Source of the DNA: Azolla pinnata
Taxonomy: Eukaryota; Streptophyta; Polypodiopsida; Salviniales; Salviniaceae
Assembly: GCA_037176905.1 (NCBI GenBank)
Contig: JBBBWG010001415.1
Coordinates: 1 to 35,251, forward strand
DNA length: 35,251 bases
Direction of reading: 5' to 3'
Positions 9,430-21,700 of the stretch are shown piece after piece. Numbering within the stretch: position 1 is the first letter of the stretch; each line of letters starts with the position of its first letter. The position numbers and the translations under genes are program-made. The notes under the pieces are model-generated. The model was not told the DNA's origin and did no database searches. It was given only the letters and a program-made list of their open reading frames with translations.

Positions 9430-11480
9430 ACATAGCAAAGTGTTACTATTGAAGTGTGATCATAAGAAGAAAGAAAACGCAATACTATCAAATGCAAGAA
9501 AGGAAGAAGGCAAATATGTTTCAATCCAACCCAAGGATAGCATGGAGACAACTTAAGGGTAAGAAAATATCAAGGGTGATTTTACAGATAAGGAGATGCA
9601 AGAATATGTATAAAAGTTGTATATGGATGATGGTATAGCTCCAATGGTTGAAATATTGATATGCCTATAGAGATATGTATAGACATCTGAGATGTAAATA
9701 AAAGAACTAAAAAGATTGCTAGTGGTAAAGTAGTAGATGTAACTTCTCTCATAAGTGAGCCAAGACCATACACCCGATATTGGATAGCAACTATCATAGA
9801 TCAAGCTATTAAACAAGGTTTCGCAAAAGCTTGGCTCATGAATTAGATTAAACCAATCTATAAGGCTGGAGATAAAAATGAAGTATCCAATTATCGTACA
9901 ATCATGGTGAGCCCAACTATTGCTAATTAATTGTATACCACTATAATATAGAAAAAGATAAGTGCATAGATTTAAAGCCAAAATAAACGAGTACTTGGAC
10001 AAGCAAGCTTCTGACCAGAACACTCTATAGTGAATCATTTGGTTATACTAAGAGTAATCATGGAAGAAAGTAGATGTCAAGGAAAGACACTATTGTTATT
10101 TTGTTGACTTCAAGAAAGCCTTCAATAAAGTGTCAATAGTGAGCTTTCAAATAGAATGGTATGAAGAAGTCAAATGCCAATTAAAAACAAACCATGGCTT
10201 TTCTAAATATTTCTTGAGTAATATGGGGGTTAAGTAAAGATGCCTACTCTCCCCTACACTTTTTGGATTATACATTGATAAGCTAGAGGAAGTAATAAAT
10301 AAAATGGCAATCAATGAAAAAAGTTTACATGCCCTAAAACTTATGGATCAATTGCTATTATCACTTTTGTATGTTGATGTAGTTCTCTTTTCATACAATG
10401 TTGAGAGTATGAAATGTTTACTTTGAGTTTTGGAAATGTGTTATGAAATAGTGGACTTGCCATCAGTTTGGACAAAACAAAAATGATGATATTAAAGACT
10501 AAGCAACCTCACGAGTACCCGACTTTAACATATAAGGGGAAACGCATTCAATGTGTGCAAAGCTTTAAATATACTGGTATTGATATCCCAGCCACAAATA
10601 GATGGAATGGAAGCTTTGAGTCTATACTCCAATATGTTGGAAAAGTTATTATATAGGGGAGAATCATTGTGGATAGGAGGTGAATCTAATAATATTTAAT
10701 GCTATAGTAACCCAAGTCTTGCTCTATGGGGTTGAAGTACAGGGTGACACTATATCACTCAATCTATAGAATGAGATTGAGAATATTCAAAAGATATTCC
10801 TGATAAGAAATTTGGGAGTTAAATCTATCATGACCTACAAAGTTATGCTATTAGAAACGGTGTCGTACTGTACACGGTACACCCCCTGTAAATAGTGAGA
10901 ACATGAAGATAAATATAAGAAATAATAAAACAAGAACACAAATATTATGCATGCACAAGGTACGATTTAAACCCTATACATTCATGTTACTGAACACTGA
11001 GTTTATCATTGCACCAATGTCTCACAAATAATATTAAAATCTATTCACATAAGAAAAGAAATCATGACATGTATACCACAAAAGAAGAAACATGCATGTA
11101 CAACTAGTGTGCATGAGAGAGCCTATATAAACAAGGCTTGCCAACAGTCTTGGGCATTATCTTTCAGGGAGGTATTTTTGAAGATTAATCAATCAAATTA
11201 TTTATTGGAAGAAAATTATGTAGTCTTTCTTTCTACCGATCTCTTTCTCACCTAGTCCAGGACCCCTGTGGTCATCACCCAACTCACGCTAGGACCTAGC
11301 GTCGTAGGGCACGACGACGGGGGCTCGCCCAATGGAAATGTTAGAATTACAAAGAGTATATTAATATGTTACCAAGGTTAAGCATATGAAGAATCATAGA
11401 TTACATCCATATATTTTTTGGAATGTTTGATACAAGTTGAAATATTATTCAATATAGTGAAAGGATACACACTAATCGTA
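9430..11480 (+). pseudogene. LINE (non-LTR) reverse transcriptase remnant
   Basis: Many frames must be joined, but the block order is that of a LINE RT. IIRRKKTQYYQMQERKKA, then WRQLKGKK, then KAWLMN.IKPIYKAGDKNEVSNYRT (compare SWxxxxIxPIxKxGDxxxxxNYRPI), LLSPTLFGLYIDKLEE (compare CPLSPTLFxLYIDxLE), LLYVDVVLFS where YADD is expected, and GLAISLDKTKMMIL with FKYTGID. After the insertion at 10861-11330 it resumes as EMLELQRV..YVTKVKHMKNHRL. The catalytic YADD has decayed to YVDV and stops are abundant, so it is inactive. Confidence 0.8.
10861..11330 (+). mobile_element. Solo-LTR-like insertion in the LINE, with 5-bp target duplication
   Basis: The 470-bp segment starts TGTCGTACTG and is flanked by AACGG (10856-10860) and AATGG (11331-11335), a duplication with one change. 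Removing it restores the LINE frame (LLET + EMLELQ). A TATATAA box sits at about 11114-11120, as expected of an LTR promoter. It is the same family as the inverted copy at 1-480. The right end reads GGGCTCGCCC instead of the usual ...CA, which leaves the LTR call open. Confidence 0.7.
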
Positions 11481-11499
11481 TTCAACCATATCTTATAAC

Positions 11500-12230
11500 A
11501 AATATGAGTTTGAGCTCTCATAGAGCCTTAACATTACCTCCTTTGCAAGCTTGAATGCCTTGAGATAAGTTTTACATTCTTTATCAAACCAAACATTGTA
11601 CAAGAAACTAAATATCTTTTTTCATCCTATATGTACCTTAAAATATTGGTATCCAACTTCAAGGATAGTCCCTTTCAATCATTTTCAATTTACATTGATA
11701 TCGTTAGTTCGAGAAAGTTTTGTCACACTATTTTCAAGTTCCATTGTTTATATCTTAACTTTATTGTAAGTTAATGGCGAATGATACATTTTCTATACTC
11801 CTTCACACCTTTGCATTTATTAATATAACATGAAATAGTAAGCTCTATATATAAAGGCTTATGGTCAAATTCTGGTGTTAGAAGGTCAATTTTAAAGGTA
11901 TTTATTAAAAGGATATATCACATACTTTCTTTACTGTATAATCCACTACATTGCTTTTGCCTAAAGCAGGCAAGCATGTGAAATCATTTGTGGAAGGAAA
12001 AGCCTTTGAACCATTTAAAATGGTCAAATTTATGTTATTAAGCACGTGTACACAAAGCCTCCCATAATCAGACACAATGCACTCTTTTGAGTTCAATAGA
12101 AGGGGGCTATCTACATCTTCTTCTATATTTAAGTAAAGATAAACAACTTTAGCATCTTCCGTAAAAAGGGGTTATCTCCAAAATGCAGTATTTTGAGTCC
12201 ATAAAGGAGGGCTATCTATTCATGGGTTCA
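11500..12230 (-). pseudogene. LINE endonuclease-domain remnant, opposite strand
   Basis: On the minus strand, GRLCVHVLNNINLTILNG (about 12075-12020) and later DFTCLPALGKSNVVDY match the end of a LINE/APE-type endonuclease (GRxLxxLCxxxxLxILNG ... FTCxxxxGxSVVDY, with the conserved SVVDY-type end). Further on, VWFDKECKTYLKAFKLAKEV (about 11600-11540) matches the linker that joins endonuclease to RT. The RT expected next is not there on this strand. It is found inverted at 9430-11480. Confidence 0.75.
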
Positions 12231-12232
12231 AG

Positions 12233-12234
<2 letters not shown>

Positions 12235-12305
<71 letters not shown>
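12235..12305. repeat. (GA)n microsatellite, about 71 bp uninterrupted
   Basis: A pure GA/AG dinucleotide run, likely length-variable between individuals. Confidence 0.97.
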
Positions 12306-12307
<2 letters not shown>

Positions 12308-12419
12308 TTGATTGACACACATATAATCTGTATATTACTCAAATGGACAACTTTAACAAACTAAGCTACTAGAGAAGATGCCCTTTCTAGTTATTACAAA
12401 AATAGCACGTCCAAATGGA

Positions 12420-12860
12420 TAAGAGTGTAAATATGGCCATTATATGATTATATTCGACACGTCGCTTTTCATCCGTTTGGCCTCGAGGGTCGTTAGCTTG
12501 GCATTGGGGTGCACAACCTTGGAAGCATTGATCTGATTGTGTAGGGACGCAACCTATATTTGTGCCTCACTAACTAACCTTGGCACGATATTCTTCAGCT
12601 TCTTGGCATGCGGCAACGAGGTATTCCTATTGTTAATTGGTGGCTAGGCAAGCCGTGGCATCCTCGAATACCTTGCTCTTTGAGAGCAGCTTGGAGAGCC
12701 TAGCATTTAGCCACGAGTAAGGCAGCTATGTTTGGGCTTTTGTCAGGGTGGGGAAGGTGTCGGAGCCTAAGCCATTTGCCGAGTCACCCATAAGCGTGTT
12801 GTCAGCTGGTGCAAGGCTCAAAGGAGTGAGCCCTAGAGCCCCCCCAACCGCACCTAAGGT
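12420..12860 (-). pseudogene. Gag-like coiled-coil fragment, degenerate
   Basis: On the minus strand, one frame reads KLKNIVPRLVSEAQI, stop, VASLHNQINASKVVHPNA, then KLTTLEAKRMKSDV. It has a heptad-like spacing of hydrophobics, resembling helical segments of plant retroelement gag or related element proteins. No catalytic motif is seen. Family uncertain. Confidence 0.35.
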
Positions 12861-12879
12861 TATGGCTTGCTTTGAACCC

Positions 12880-13310
12880 AAATTGAGTCGTTTAACCGAG
12901 TTTAACCGGGTTTGACTGGGCTCAATCTTGAGATTCGTTAACCAGTTCTGGTTTGACTCAGCTCAAGCTAGAGATTTGTTAACCAGTTTTGGTTTGGATT
13001 TGCTTGGCTTAAGCTTCTAGCAACCAATTTAACCGCCTTGGAATTGTTAAGCCAATTAAGCCAATTAAGCGCTTTTAATGTAAAAAATCTTACGAAAAAA
13101 TGTAAAAAATGTTAATCTTGATTTTAAGTTTGACCTAAACCAGTTAAGTCTTAATTACCAATTTGGTCTAAACTGGTTTAAGCCTTACATTTTTTGAAAC
13201 GGCTCAAGCTTGTTGAGTTTTCTCAAATGGCTCAAGCCTCATGCTTCAACAGTTTGGCTTGAGATTTCTTTAACCAGTTAAGTCGAGCCGAGCCATTGCT
13301 GATACATACT
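12880..13310. repeat. AACCAGTT / GCTCAAGC short-repeat cluster
   Basis: TTAACCGAG/TTAACCGGG, then GAGATT(C/T)(G/T)TTAACCAGTT(C/T)TGGTTTG twice about 55-60 bp apart, then inverted forms (AACTGGTTTAAGC, AACCAGTTAAGTC) recur through about 430 bp. Period is irregular and no coding signal is seen. Confidence 0.6.
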
Positions 13311-14170
13311 CTTCGCTACATGTAAGCACAAACCTCTGTTTCAATGCAATGAATAAATTTACAATTGGGTGGCATATGCAGTAGTTATCGCAATTCAACA
13401 AATGTTTGTAATTTAAGTCTAAGAAATCATGCCTTAACTACAAGCCCATTTGTTTCACCCCTAAATGACACATTCTATAAATTGAGAATATAATATTTAT
13501 TTATCATCCTCATATAAAAGATAATAATAAGATCTTTTGCAAAGAATTATAATGTTTTCTATTAAATGATATTTTGAGCACATGATAAAAACATGAGATT
13601 TTAAGTGTAAGACTTCTATTAAATAATTGCATCATAATTCTTTCACAGCTGTTCTCCAATGCGTTATACCACTAAAAAGATTAGACAATAGATATTTAAC
13701 GTAAGATTAGATAATAGATATTGATACAGATGAGAATAAACATACATTTGTTTAGGGCTAGCTGTTGGGTTACATGTAAGTTGTGTGATCCCCTCGTTTT
13801 CTATAACAAAGATGACAAAATGTGGAATTAAATTTGTTTAGGGCTGACTCTCCGGTTTCTTTACCCTAAAGTTCCCACATTTGGTAGAGCCTCAACAAAC
13901 TTGCGTTATTGCAGATCCATGACACAGTTCCAACATTGAGTTGACCATTCTCACATACACTAGATGATTAGTCCCTCAAACCCTGAAGGTAATAATAATA
14001 CCCTAGAGTCTTCCCATTTTTTGAGGAGGTGGATAGTGACAAGCATCGTAAAGAATTGTTTCCACAAGTTTTATGAGTCCTTCCTCCAAGAGGAATTGCC
14101 AGACGGCTCCAATGAGGAGGAGATCCAAAGCATTTTCCTAAACTCTACAAAATGGAATGAAAGATTTTGT
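13311..14170. other. No assigned gene; one 70-codon open frame at 13964-14176
   Basis: The region is AT-rich without clear repeats. The frame at 13964-14176 (+) has a protein-like composition (LRRWIVTSIV, FHKFYESFLQEELPDG, acidic middle) and could be an orphan exon or gene fragment. No splice partners or known motif were found. Confidence 0.3.
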
Positions 14171-14753
14171 GCCTAGATTGATTGAGTCAATGGCCGGATA
14201 TTAAACACACAAACAAAGTCTATGTTGCGAGGTCCAGAGGTATGAGAAGCGGGTTGTCAACACCCGATATACATAAAGAAGAAGTGAGCACAGCGCACAA
14301 TGAAGAGAATCGGAGCGAGTCAGTGGAGGAGAATAGAACACGTTGATTGCATCCCACCAAAGTCGCACACAAAAACTCCGCAGTCTGTGCAGAAAGGAAG
14401 GTGGGCATTCTGGATTGAAAGCAAACCCAAGGCGTGACGAGGTCATTGAAAGCGGGAATCGCAAGTTAATCAAATAAACATATGGAGATAGATAGGGTAT
14501 AAGAATCAAAGTGATAGTAGCGATGATTTCCTTGCCCGGAGATGGAGAAACAAAAAACGCATATACATAATGCAATCGATTGTGCTCGTTTGTACAAGAA
14601 ACAAGAAGAATAGCGTTTGCTAGAGTGGATAAAGAAAAGCAAGAGGAGGCATTTGATCTTTCCTTGTCTCCTCTGAGTCATGTAAAATCATAAGCACCAC
14701 CGATTCCGATTCTGAGCAAGCTCCCCTGCGATAAGGCCCCCCTTCCCCCTGCC
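14171..14753. promoter_or_regulatory. Upstream region of the NARA5-like gene
   Basis: Intergenic sequence upstream of the ATG at 14754. No convincing TATA box could be placed. A CT-rich stretch (CCCCCCTTCCCCCT, about 14737-14750) just before the start codon is typical of plant 5' leaders. Opposite-strand open frames here show no recognisable domain. Confidence 0.35.
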
Positions 14754-17236
14754 ATGGCCTCCTGCTCCTCTTCCGTATTCGCCATCATCGTGCCTGATGG
14801 ACTCGGCCATTGCAGAGGAAGCCGCATGTTTGGCGGGTATCATTGCTTTCTTCTTCGAGGCACCTGGAAACCCGCCAAGTACAATGGTGAAAGCTCCAGC
14901 AGCAGCAGCAGCAGCAGAAGGAAGCCTTGGTCCTCTGTTAGGCGAGTGGCGAGGGCTAGTTTGCATTTCAGAGATTCTGACGACGACCAAGAGATGGAAG
15001 ACGTTGCAGAAATGCATCAGCAGGAGGCTCATGGCCTTCCTCCCCCTGACCACCATCGATGGGATGTCGTAGGACTCGGCCAAGCCATGGTATGCTCTGT
15101 TCTTTCGCCATTTCTTGTATGGCCCCACGCCCCCTGTCGTTATCTCTTCTTGCCGCTGGTTTCTTGTTATGAACTAGCAAAAGGTTTTGCAGCACCGGTG
15201 ATCTAATGCTTCCTGTCATGCCTTCATGGGTGGGGTTTTTAGGCCTTTGTTTGTTCATCGTTGCAAACCGAAATGCAATTATTCTTCGTATCAGCTATAG
15301 ACTCTCAACAGACCTGAAGCTGTGCATCTCATGTCCAATGAGAACCTTAGTCATGCATTCGACCCACAATAGCTTTCTTTGTATACAAAGCGCTCTTCCA
15401 TTGTGGATAAGATTTCCACAAATCTTCTTCTTGAGGAGATTAGAATGGATACTGAGAATGTGCGATTTCAGAAAAGCGAAAACTCTAAGCTTTCGGCGTT
15501 GAAAGTTTCTCAATCTGCAACGTTTATTCGTTATCTCTCCAAACTGAAGCTCTTTATCCTTCATCCTCATCTTTTCGCAGGTCGACTTTTCAGGCATGGT
15601 GCAAGATGAGTTCCTGGAGAGGCTGGGGCTAGAGAAAGGTGTACGAAAGATCATAAATCATGAAGAGAGAGGGAAGGTTTTACATGCTTTGCACGGTTCA
15701 TGTTTCAAAGCATCCGCAGGTGGATCTCTTTCCAATACCCTTGTCGCACTTGCAAGGTTAGGGACGAGTAGAGATATGAATCCCAACATTGCAGTGGCAA
15801 TGACAGGAAGTGTGGGTAGTGATCCGCTCGGAGATTTTTACAGGTATATCTTTCACAAACTGCACTCTTTGCTCAACTACGACTGAATTGGTCTGCCATT
15901 GTTCAGTAGGCTCAACGAGTGCGTGGATCCTTTTTTTTGTTTGTGTTGAACAGGGCTAAGCTTCTCAAAGCTAATGTACATTTCCTCTCTCCCTCAATCA
16001 TTAATGGTACCACTGGGACGGTTATAGTCCTTACAACCCCAGATGCCCAACGAACTATGCTTTCATATCAAGTATGTCACAGGAACTTGGGTCCTTCATG
16101 TCCCTATATATGTGCTCATTGTTTATGTCTTTCCCAAATCACGGAGGTGCTTCCTAAATGTCTGATACAGGGCATGTCATCAGTTATCAATTTTGATGAG
16201 TCATTTGCGAGGATCATTGCAACCGGGCGTGTTTTAGTTGTTGAAGGCTATCTATGGGAGATTCCACAGACTGTGGAGGCCATCTTTGAAGCATGTGAGA
16301 CGGCCCACAATAATGGAGTATTGGTTGCTCTTACAGCCAGTGACGTGTCCTGTGTGACAAGGCATCGCAAACAATTCTGGTTAGTAAAGTAGATGCAAGA
16401 AATTGTAGAAAAAACCTCTATATACAGAAATACGTAACTTTGAAGGAAAACTCTGAAATACACAGTTTTCCTTTATTTTCTTCAAACGATCCCTATTTTC
16501 ATCATAACCCAGTATCCTCGGTTGAACCCCCAAAAACAGAGGAAAGAGCAACGCACTGCCTTTCCATGCCTTTGGGGGATCGATTGTTGAGGGCATTTGC
16601 AAAATCCTCAAAGACAAGAGAGGGGTTGGTTGCATTCTCAGGAATTAAGGGAATAATGGGAAACGCTTTTGAGTTTTGCCTCAAATCTATGTATCCGTTT
16701 GATGTCCTTACAGAAGAACCTTAACAGCTAATGATTGCAGCATCATGATGGGTTTTTAATGTCACAGGGATCTGATGGAAAAAAGAGCTGATATTCTTTT
16801 TGCCAACACAGCTGAGGCAAGAGAAATTTGTGGGTTTGGTAAAGACATAAGCCCGGCCATGGCAGCTCAATATTTGAGCCACCATTGCCCTTTCGTTTCA
16901 GTAACAGATGGAGCAGAGGGGTCATATATTGGTGTTGCTGGTGAAGTTATTTATGTGTCTCCAGCATCATGTATCCCGGTGGATACATGTGGGGCAGGAG
17001 ATGCATATGCAGCTGGTATTTTGTATGGTATATTGAAGGGTGTGTCAGATTTGAAGGGACTTGGGAACTTGGCTGCCAGGGTTGCAGCGGTTGTGGTTGG
17101 TCAACAAGGGACTCGTCTACGACAGGAAGATGCGTTTGCTATAATGGACGCATTTATGGATGAGAGGGTGGTTGACAATGAAGATTGCAACACTCATGGT
17201 ACTGCCATAGGAGCTGATGCTATTTCAAATGTCTAA
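14754..17236 (+). CDS. NARA5: pfkB-family carbohydrate kinase, NARA5-like, plastid
   Basis: Five exons: 14754-15089, 15581-15843, 15954-16071, 16171-16379, 16768-17236. All introns are GT-AG, and the 1395 nt join in one frame to 464 residues, close to the Arabidopsis NARA5 length as I recall it. The start lies in a strong context (gccATGG). Residues 1 to about 60 are Ser/Arg-rich with an AGC-repeat Ser run (from about 14897), fitting a plastid transit peptide. Then come WDVVGLGQAM, the substrate-side AGGSLSNTLVALARLG (158-173), NGTTGTVIVLTTPDAQRTML, and the pfkB signature DTCGAGD (381-387) with catalytic Asp387. GQQGTRLR lies near the C-terminus. These kinases phosphorylate a sugar or nucleoside hydroxyl with ATP. 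The substrate of NARA5 is not established, but the Arabidopsis gene is needed for Rubisco accumulation and chloroplast gene expression. No lesion seen, so it is probably functional. Confidence 0.88.
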
Positions 17237-18731
17237 TTTACCCCGATTCCGCACTAATCTTAGCTTAGCTTTCTTTCTCTGTTTGCCTGATTCATTGATT
17301 GTACATAAATTAGCCATGTGCCTCGTGTGCTCTCAGCCCATGCCAAGCCTGCATACAGATAGAGAGTGGGTTCACATCCATGTATGTAATTGTTTCAGAC
17401 ATACCCTAAACTCTGAGAATACATGTTTCAAGTCCTAGAACTGGAAAATTAATCGATGATCTAAATTTGGAAAATGCTGAAGAAACCATATTTTGACATA
17501 GCATTCCAAGAACGAGACGAATGCTGCATTCATTTGCCTCGCATTCAAATGGGGACACTAAAATTCTTTCTCAAAACATAGTTCAAATGCCCTAGTTGAT
17601 TACTGTTAAGGACTACCAACCTTTTCTCAGAGGTGATTCCCTTTCCTGTCCGAGCCATGTAAGCATCTTGTATACCTTTCTTGTGATTTTAGTTAGCTAT
17701 CAAATGTGTTTCTTGTACACCCAAGATTTGGAACTGTATGTGGAGAATATGGAGGGAGTATGGTGTGTAGAAGCATACTGATGCGCATAAGGACTGAATA
17801 GGCACTCTGAAGCACTTTGTTGCACAATAAGGACTTGTATATTGTACATTCAAGATTTGAAAGCAAGACTTGTGTATTAGAGAATGAACAGCAGGTGATG
17901 AAGTTTCTACTCTGTATTAACATCTCATTTCTGAAAGTAGTACATGAATATGTTGCATACAAACGTGGCATGTCAAATCTCATAATTGTTCAAATTAGCT
18001 GCTGAGATTTTGAGGCTGAAGCTGATGCAGTGAATCTAATGAGATTCGCCAATAAATAATCTTACATATTTGCACGATTAAGCTCATGTTGCAAAATTCC
18101 CAGATTTTTACGTTTCATTGAGCAAGTTTCTGCAAGCTATATCCTCTGCAGGATGTATCCGAAAAATAGACGGAAGATTTTACTCCTTCCTTGTCAGACC
18201 TGAGGGATATTTACTGATTGCAACATTGAGGCCTTCTCAGAAGGCATTTGACACAACTGTATTCCAATTCTCGATTAACTCAATTAAAGTTATTTTGACA
18301 GAACTGTGTTATCATTCTTGATTGGCTCAATTAAAGTTATTAATCCTAATGAGGGAGCAGAAAACACAGTGCTTCCCTTGGTCATCCACATCTATGGATT
18401 TCCATCAAGAAAACGCTTGATTGATAAAGAAAGATGTATACTATAAGGCATTTCTTACACTCCAGAACATTAATCAAATGTTACACCTCCTAACTGGAAT
18501 AACAGACAAAATGGGCAATTGTAAAGGCAAGTGGCAACCTGCAGCAGTGTTTGAAGTCGAGATAGCCTATTAATCATGAATTTGTTTGACATGAGATTAC
18601 AATACAATCATCATGAGTTTGCTCATATGTTCAAAATGTAAATACCCACATTGCTACATCAGGACTTATTTGGTTTCCTAATGCACCATAACTAGGTCCA
18701 GCAACGATAAAAACTCATAAATTCTGAAATC
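17237..18731. other. Intergenic gap between two convergent genes
   Basis: It holds the 3' ends of both the NARA5-like gene (+) and the Jagunal-like gene (-). No additional coding exon was supported. AATAAATAATC at about 18051 is a possible + strand polyadenylation signal. A short near-repeat (ATTAACTCAATTAAAGTTATT / ATTGGCTCAATTAAAGTTATT) lies at about 18270-18345, and a GCCTTCTCAGAAGGC hairpin at about 18232-18246. Confidence 0.5.
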
Positions 18732-21700
18732 TCAACTCCGCTTTCGTGAAAGAAGACGTAACAGTGAAAGAGAGGCTAAAATCTCAAAAATTTGCACCAC
18801 CACACCTGCAAAGAAAAAACAGCCAATCAATGAATCTCCTTCATTTCAGATGTATCAATCAGCAGCAACGAAGCTAGTGAAAGTTTCAAAGCAGAATAAT
18901 CAAACATAGAAACACCATCTTATTATTAACATACCAATAATTTCTTGTGCAACTTCCAAGCCATTAAAAATAAGGAGATGAAGGTTCTCGGTATTCTGGA
19001 TAGATCCAAAAACCTAGAGATGTAAAAACCCCATCTTCATAATGAGGCGTAGCAATTAACAAAAACTTGAAAGTTGAAGAGACTAATTATCATGAAGGCC
19101 TCACCGCTACCTACACATACCTTTGAATATAGCTGACCTGAAATTAGAGGCATTAATGCTAGCACGAGAGTGATGCATGTCATAACCAGAAATATCTGCA
19201 AGATCTTTGAAGAGCTTCGCCTCAAGCCTTCAAATATAGAACAGATAAATGAGGATATCATCTGGAACATTCTTCATAGAAGTTAATTAGAACATACCTA
19301 TTGTCCCACTGAGGATGGCAGCACCTCCAGTCACACATGCAGTGATTGTAAGAGTAGGTATATCCTCCCTTTTAATAGCCCTTAAAACGACTTCAAAGGC
19401 CTTAATAAGATGAAAAATAGTCTGCAACATGCATATAAGTTTTAACCATTAATGACCACCAAACACCATAGTACTGCAGTGCATTCATTACAAGTTGTTC
19501 ATTCCCAATGTTTGCAATTTTACTGGACATAAATGTGTTTCATATAGTTTGGCCATTACCATTTCTTCACCCTGAAACATGATATTGACATGCTGCTATA
19601 TGTGCAAGAGAGGGAGAGAGAGAGAGAGAGGGTGCCAACTTTCAACCAAGAGGCCAGTTAAACGTATCATCTCATATATGTTCCTATTACCATCTTACAA
19701 TGTCCAAGACGAACCAGTACCACATCCACTGTGCAAGTAGCCAAACCCACTACATTCCAGATTCCGGGGGAGCTGTATCCCTGGTGCAAGTCATTTAGGC
19801 AGAAAGCAAAGTCATCCTTGGATAAGATGAGGATCCAAGATATACAGCATGGGACAGCGGACCCAATGGTCATGGCATATGGTTATGGAATTCTATTAAA
19901 CCAGCAATCTGCAACTCTAATGTTTGTTCACTAATTGAACAAAACTCGGCCGTAGTAAAACAAACTTCTCTGAAAGATTCTAATAATTTTAGCTCTAATT
20001 TAGCAAAGCAAGATACACAGTCCATAACTAAATATCTTAATGAATTAAATGGCTTGTGACAAGAATAGATTATTACTGCAAAGATAAAGATGACAATTAT
20101 AGACAATGTTGTAAAGTTTGGTGAGCATCTAGGACACAACTTGCTGTAATTAATTATGATTTTGAGCATCATAGCTGAGGTTTTCATATTAGCCCTCATT
20201 GCGGCCTCCATAGCTGAGTTTTTCGTTTCTCCTCTTTAACTTTTTAACCTGAATTGTCCATCTCATCTTTTTCTGTAGTCATTCCCTGCTCTCCAATATT
20301 ATCCAGAGTATCCTAAATCATCCTTCTCTAACACAATCCATATTCTCCATCTTGCAATGTGCAGAGGTGACCATCAGCACATCCATGGTGCAAGCAATAA
20401 AGACCACTGAATCCCAGATTGGTTAAAAAGAGCTACCAAGTATCCCAACAGAAAATCAGTTATAGATGGAAAGAGATGTCGTATCTTTGGAACTTGCACG
20501 CAGGAAGATGATGCAAGATTTACAGCATAGGATGAAGCAGACTTAATGATACTGGCATCGTTACAAATTCACACTATTCCAGCCATCTGTGACACGTGTT
20601 TGTTAGCTAATGCAAAAGAAATTTTGGATTCAGTAAAAAAACTTAATCAAAAGCTGTAGCTCAGAAATATCCAGATTTATTTTTGCAAAGATACACAATC
20701 TATAACCGATATGTGAAGAATAAAAAGATTTGAGGGAGAAGTAGATCATAATAGAAAGATCAACGATAACTTGTGTAGATAATGTTATCAAATTAGCTAA
20801 CTTGTTACACACAGTTGGAGGTTAGGCAGCTCCAGCACTACGCATTCTCTCTTCCTTAATATTCTCTCTCTTATGCCCTATTTATTTCACCTGTTTGGTA
20901 GCATAAGCAGCCGCTTACCTACCAAGCCAGCCATGCAACTAACCCTTTGTATAAAATAGGTCATTCCATCCTTTCCTTGATGTAAGGCATTTTCTACTTT
21001 CTATGATAGCCTTTAAGCATTCCTTGTTCCATTCTATTTCTTGTTTCAAATTATTCTGCTGCAATCAACATTTCTCACATGGTATTAGAGAAGAGGTCTT
21101 CATAGCCTCACCCCGATTTCGTTGCCATAGAGTTATCTACTTGTATCTCATCCTCCTACCTTCAAGAGGAGCACTTTTTTTTTCTGAGCACCCTCTCACC
21201 CCACATATGAGGTTCTTTCTTTTCCCCCTTCTTAGAGCCTCACCTAGCACCTAAGGAGAAGTAGAACGCCCCTGAGCATCTACTTACAGTTGCTATAAAC
21301 AAACCAGTTGCACCTCAAGAGGAGGATTGATATGGCATCACACACCACCATTGTTTCGTCAAGCATTCCCCAACTCCCCAAGGAGTCTATCTTGGATGGG
21401 AACAATTACTTGGATTGGGAAATACAAATAAAAACCTTATTACAATATCCTCACCTATGGGGCATAATCAATGGAGGTGAGAAGAAATCACAAGTATCTC
21501 CATCATCCTCAACTAAATCAGTCGTTTGTTCATCAAAAGCTGAAATTAAAACTTGGTTAGATAAAGATGCTTGTGCTCATGCTTTCATTGTGTTTAATAT
21601 TAAACCAAGTATTGCTCGTCAATTTCAAGAAAAAGATGAAGAGACTGCCAATGAACTATGGGCAGCCATCAAAAGCAGGTATCATAGAGCCAATCATGCT

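Noticed and set aside
9430-12230. Twin-priming inversion of the LINE
   Set aside because: Twin priming places the inverted 5' part before the forward 3' part. Here the forward RT comes first and the inverted endonuclease second.
14201-14681. Minus-strand open frames upstream of the NARA5-like gene (124 and 71 codons)
   Set aside because: No recognisable domain, no splice support, and mutual overlap in different frames.
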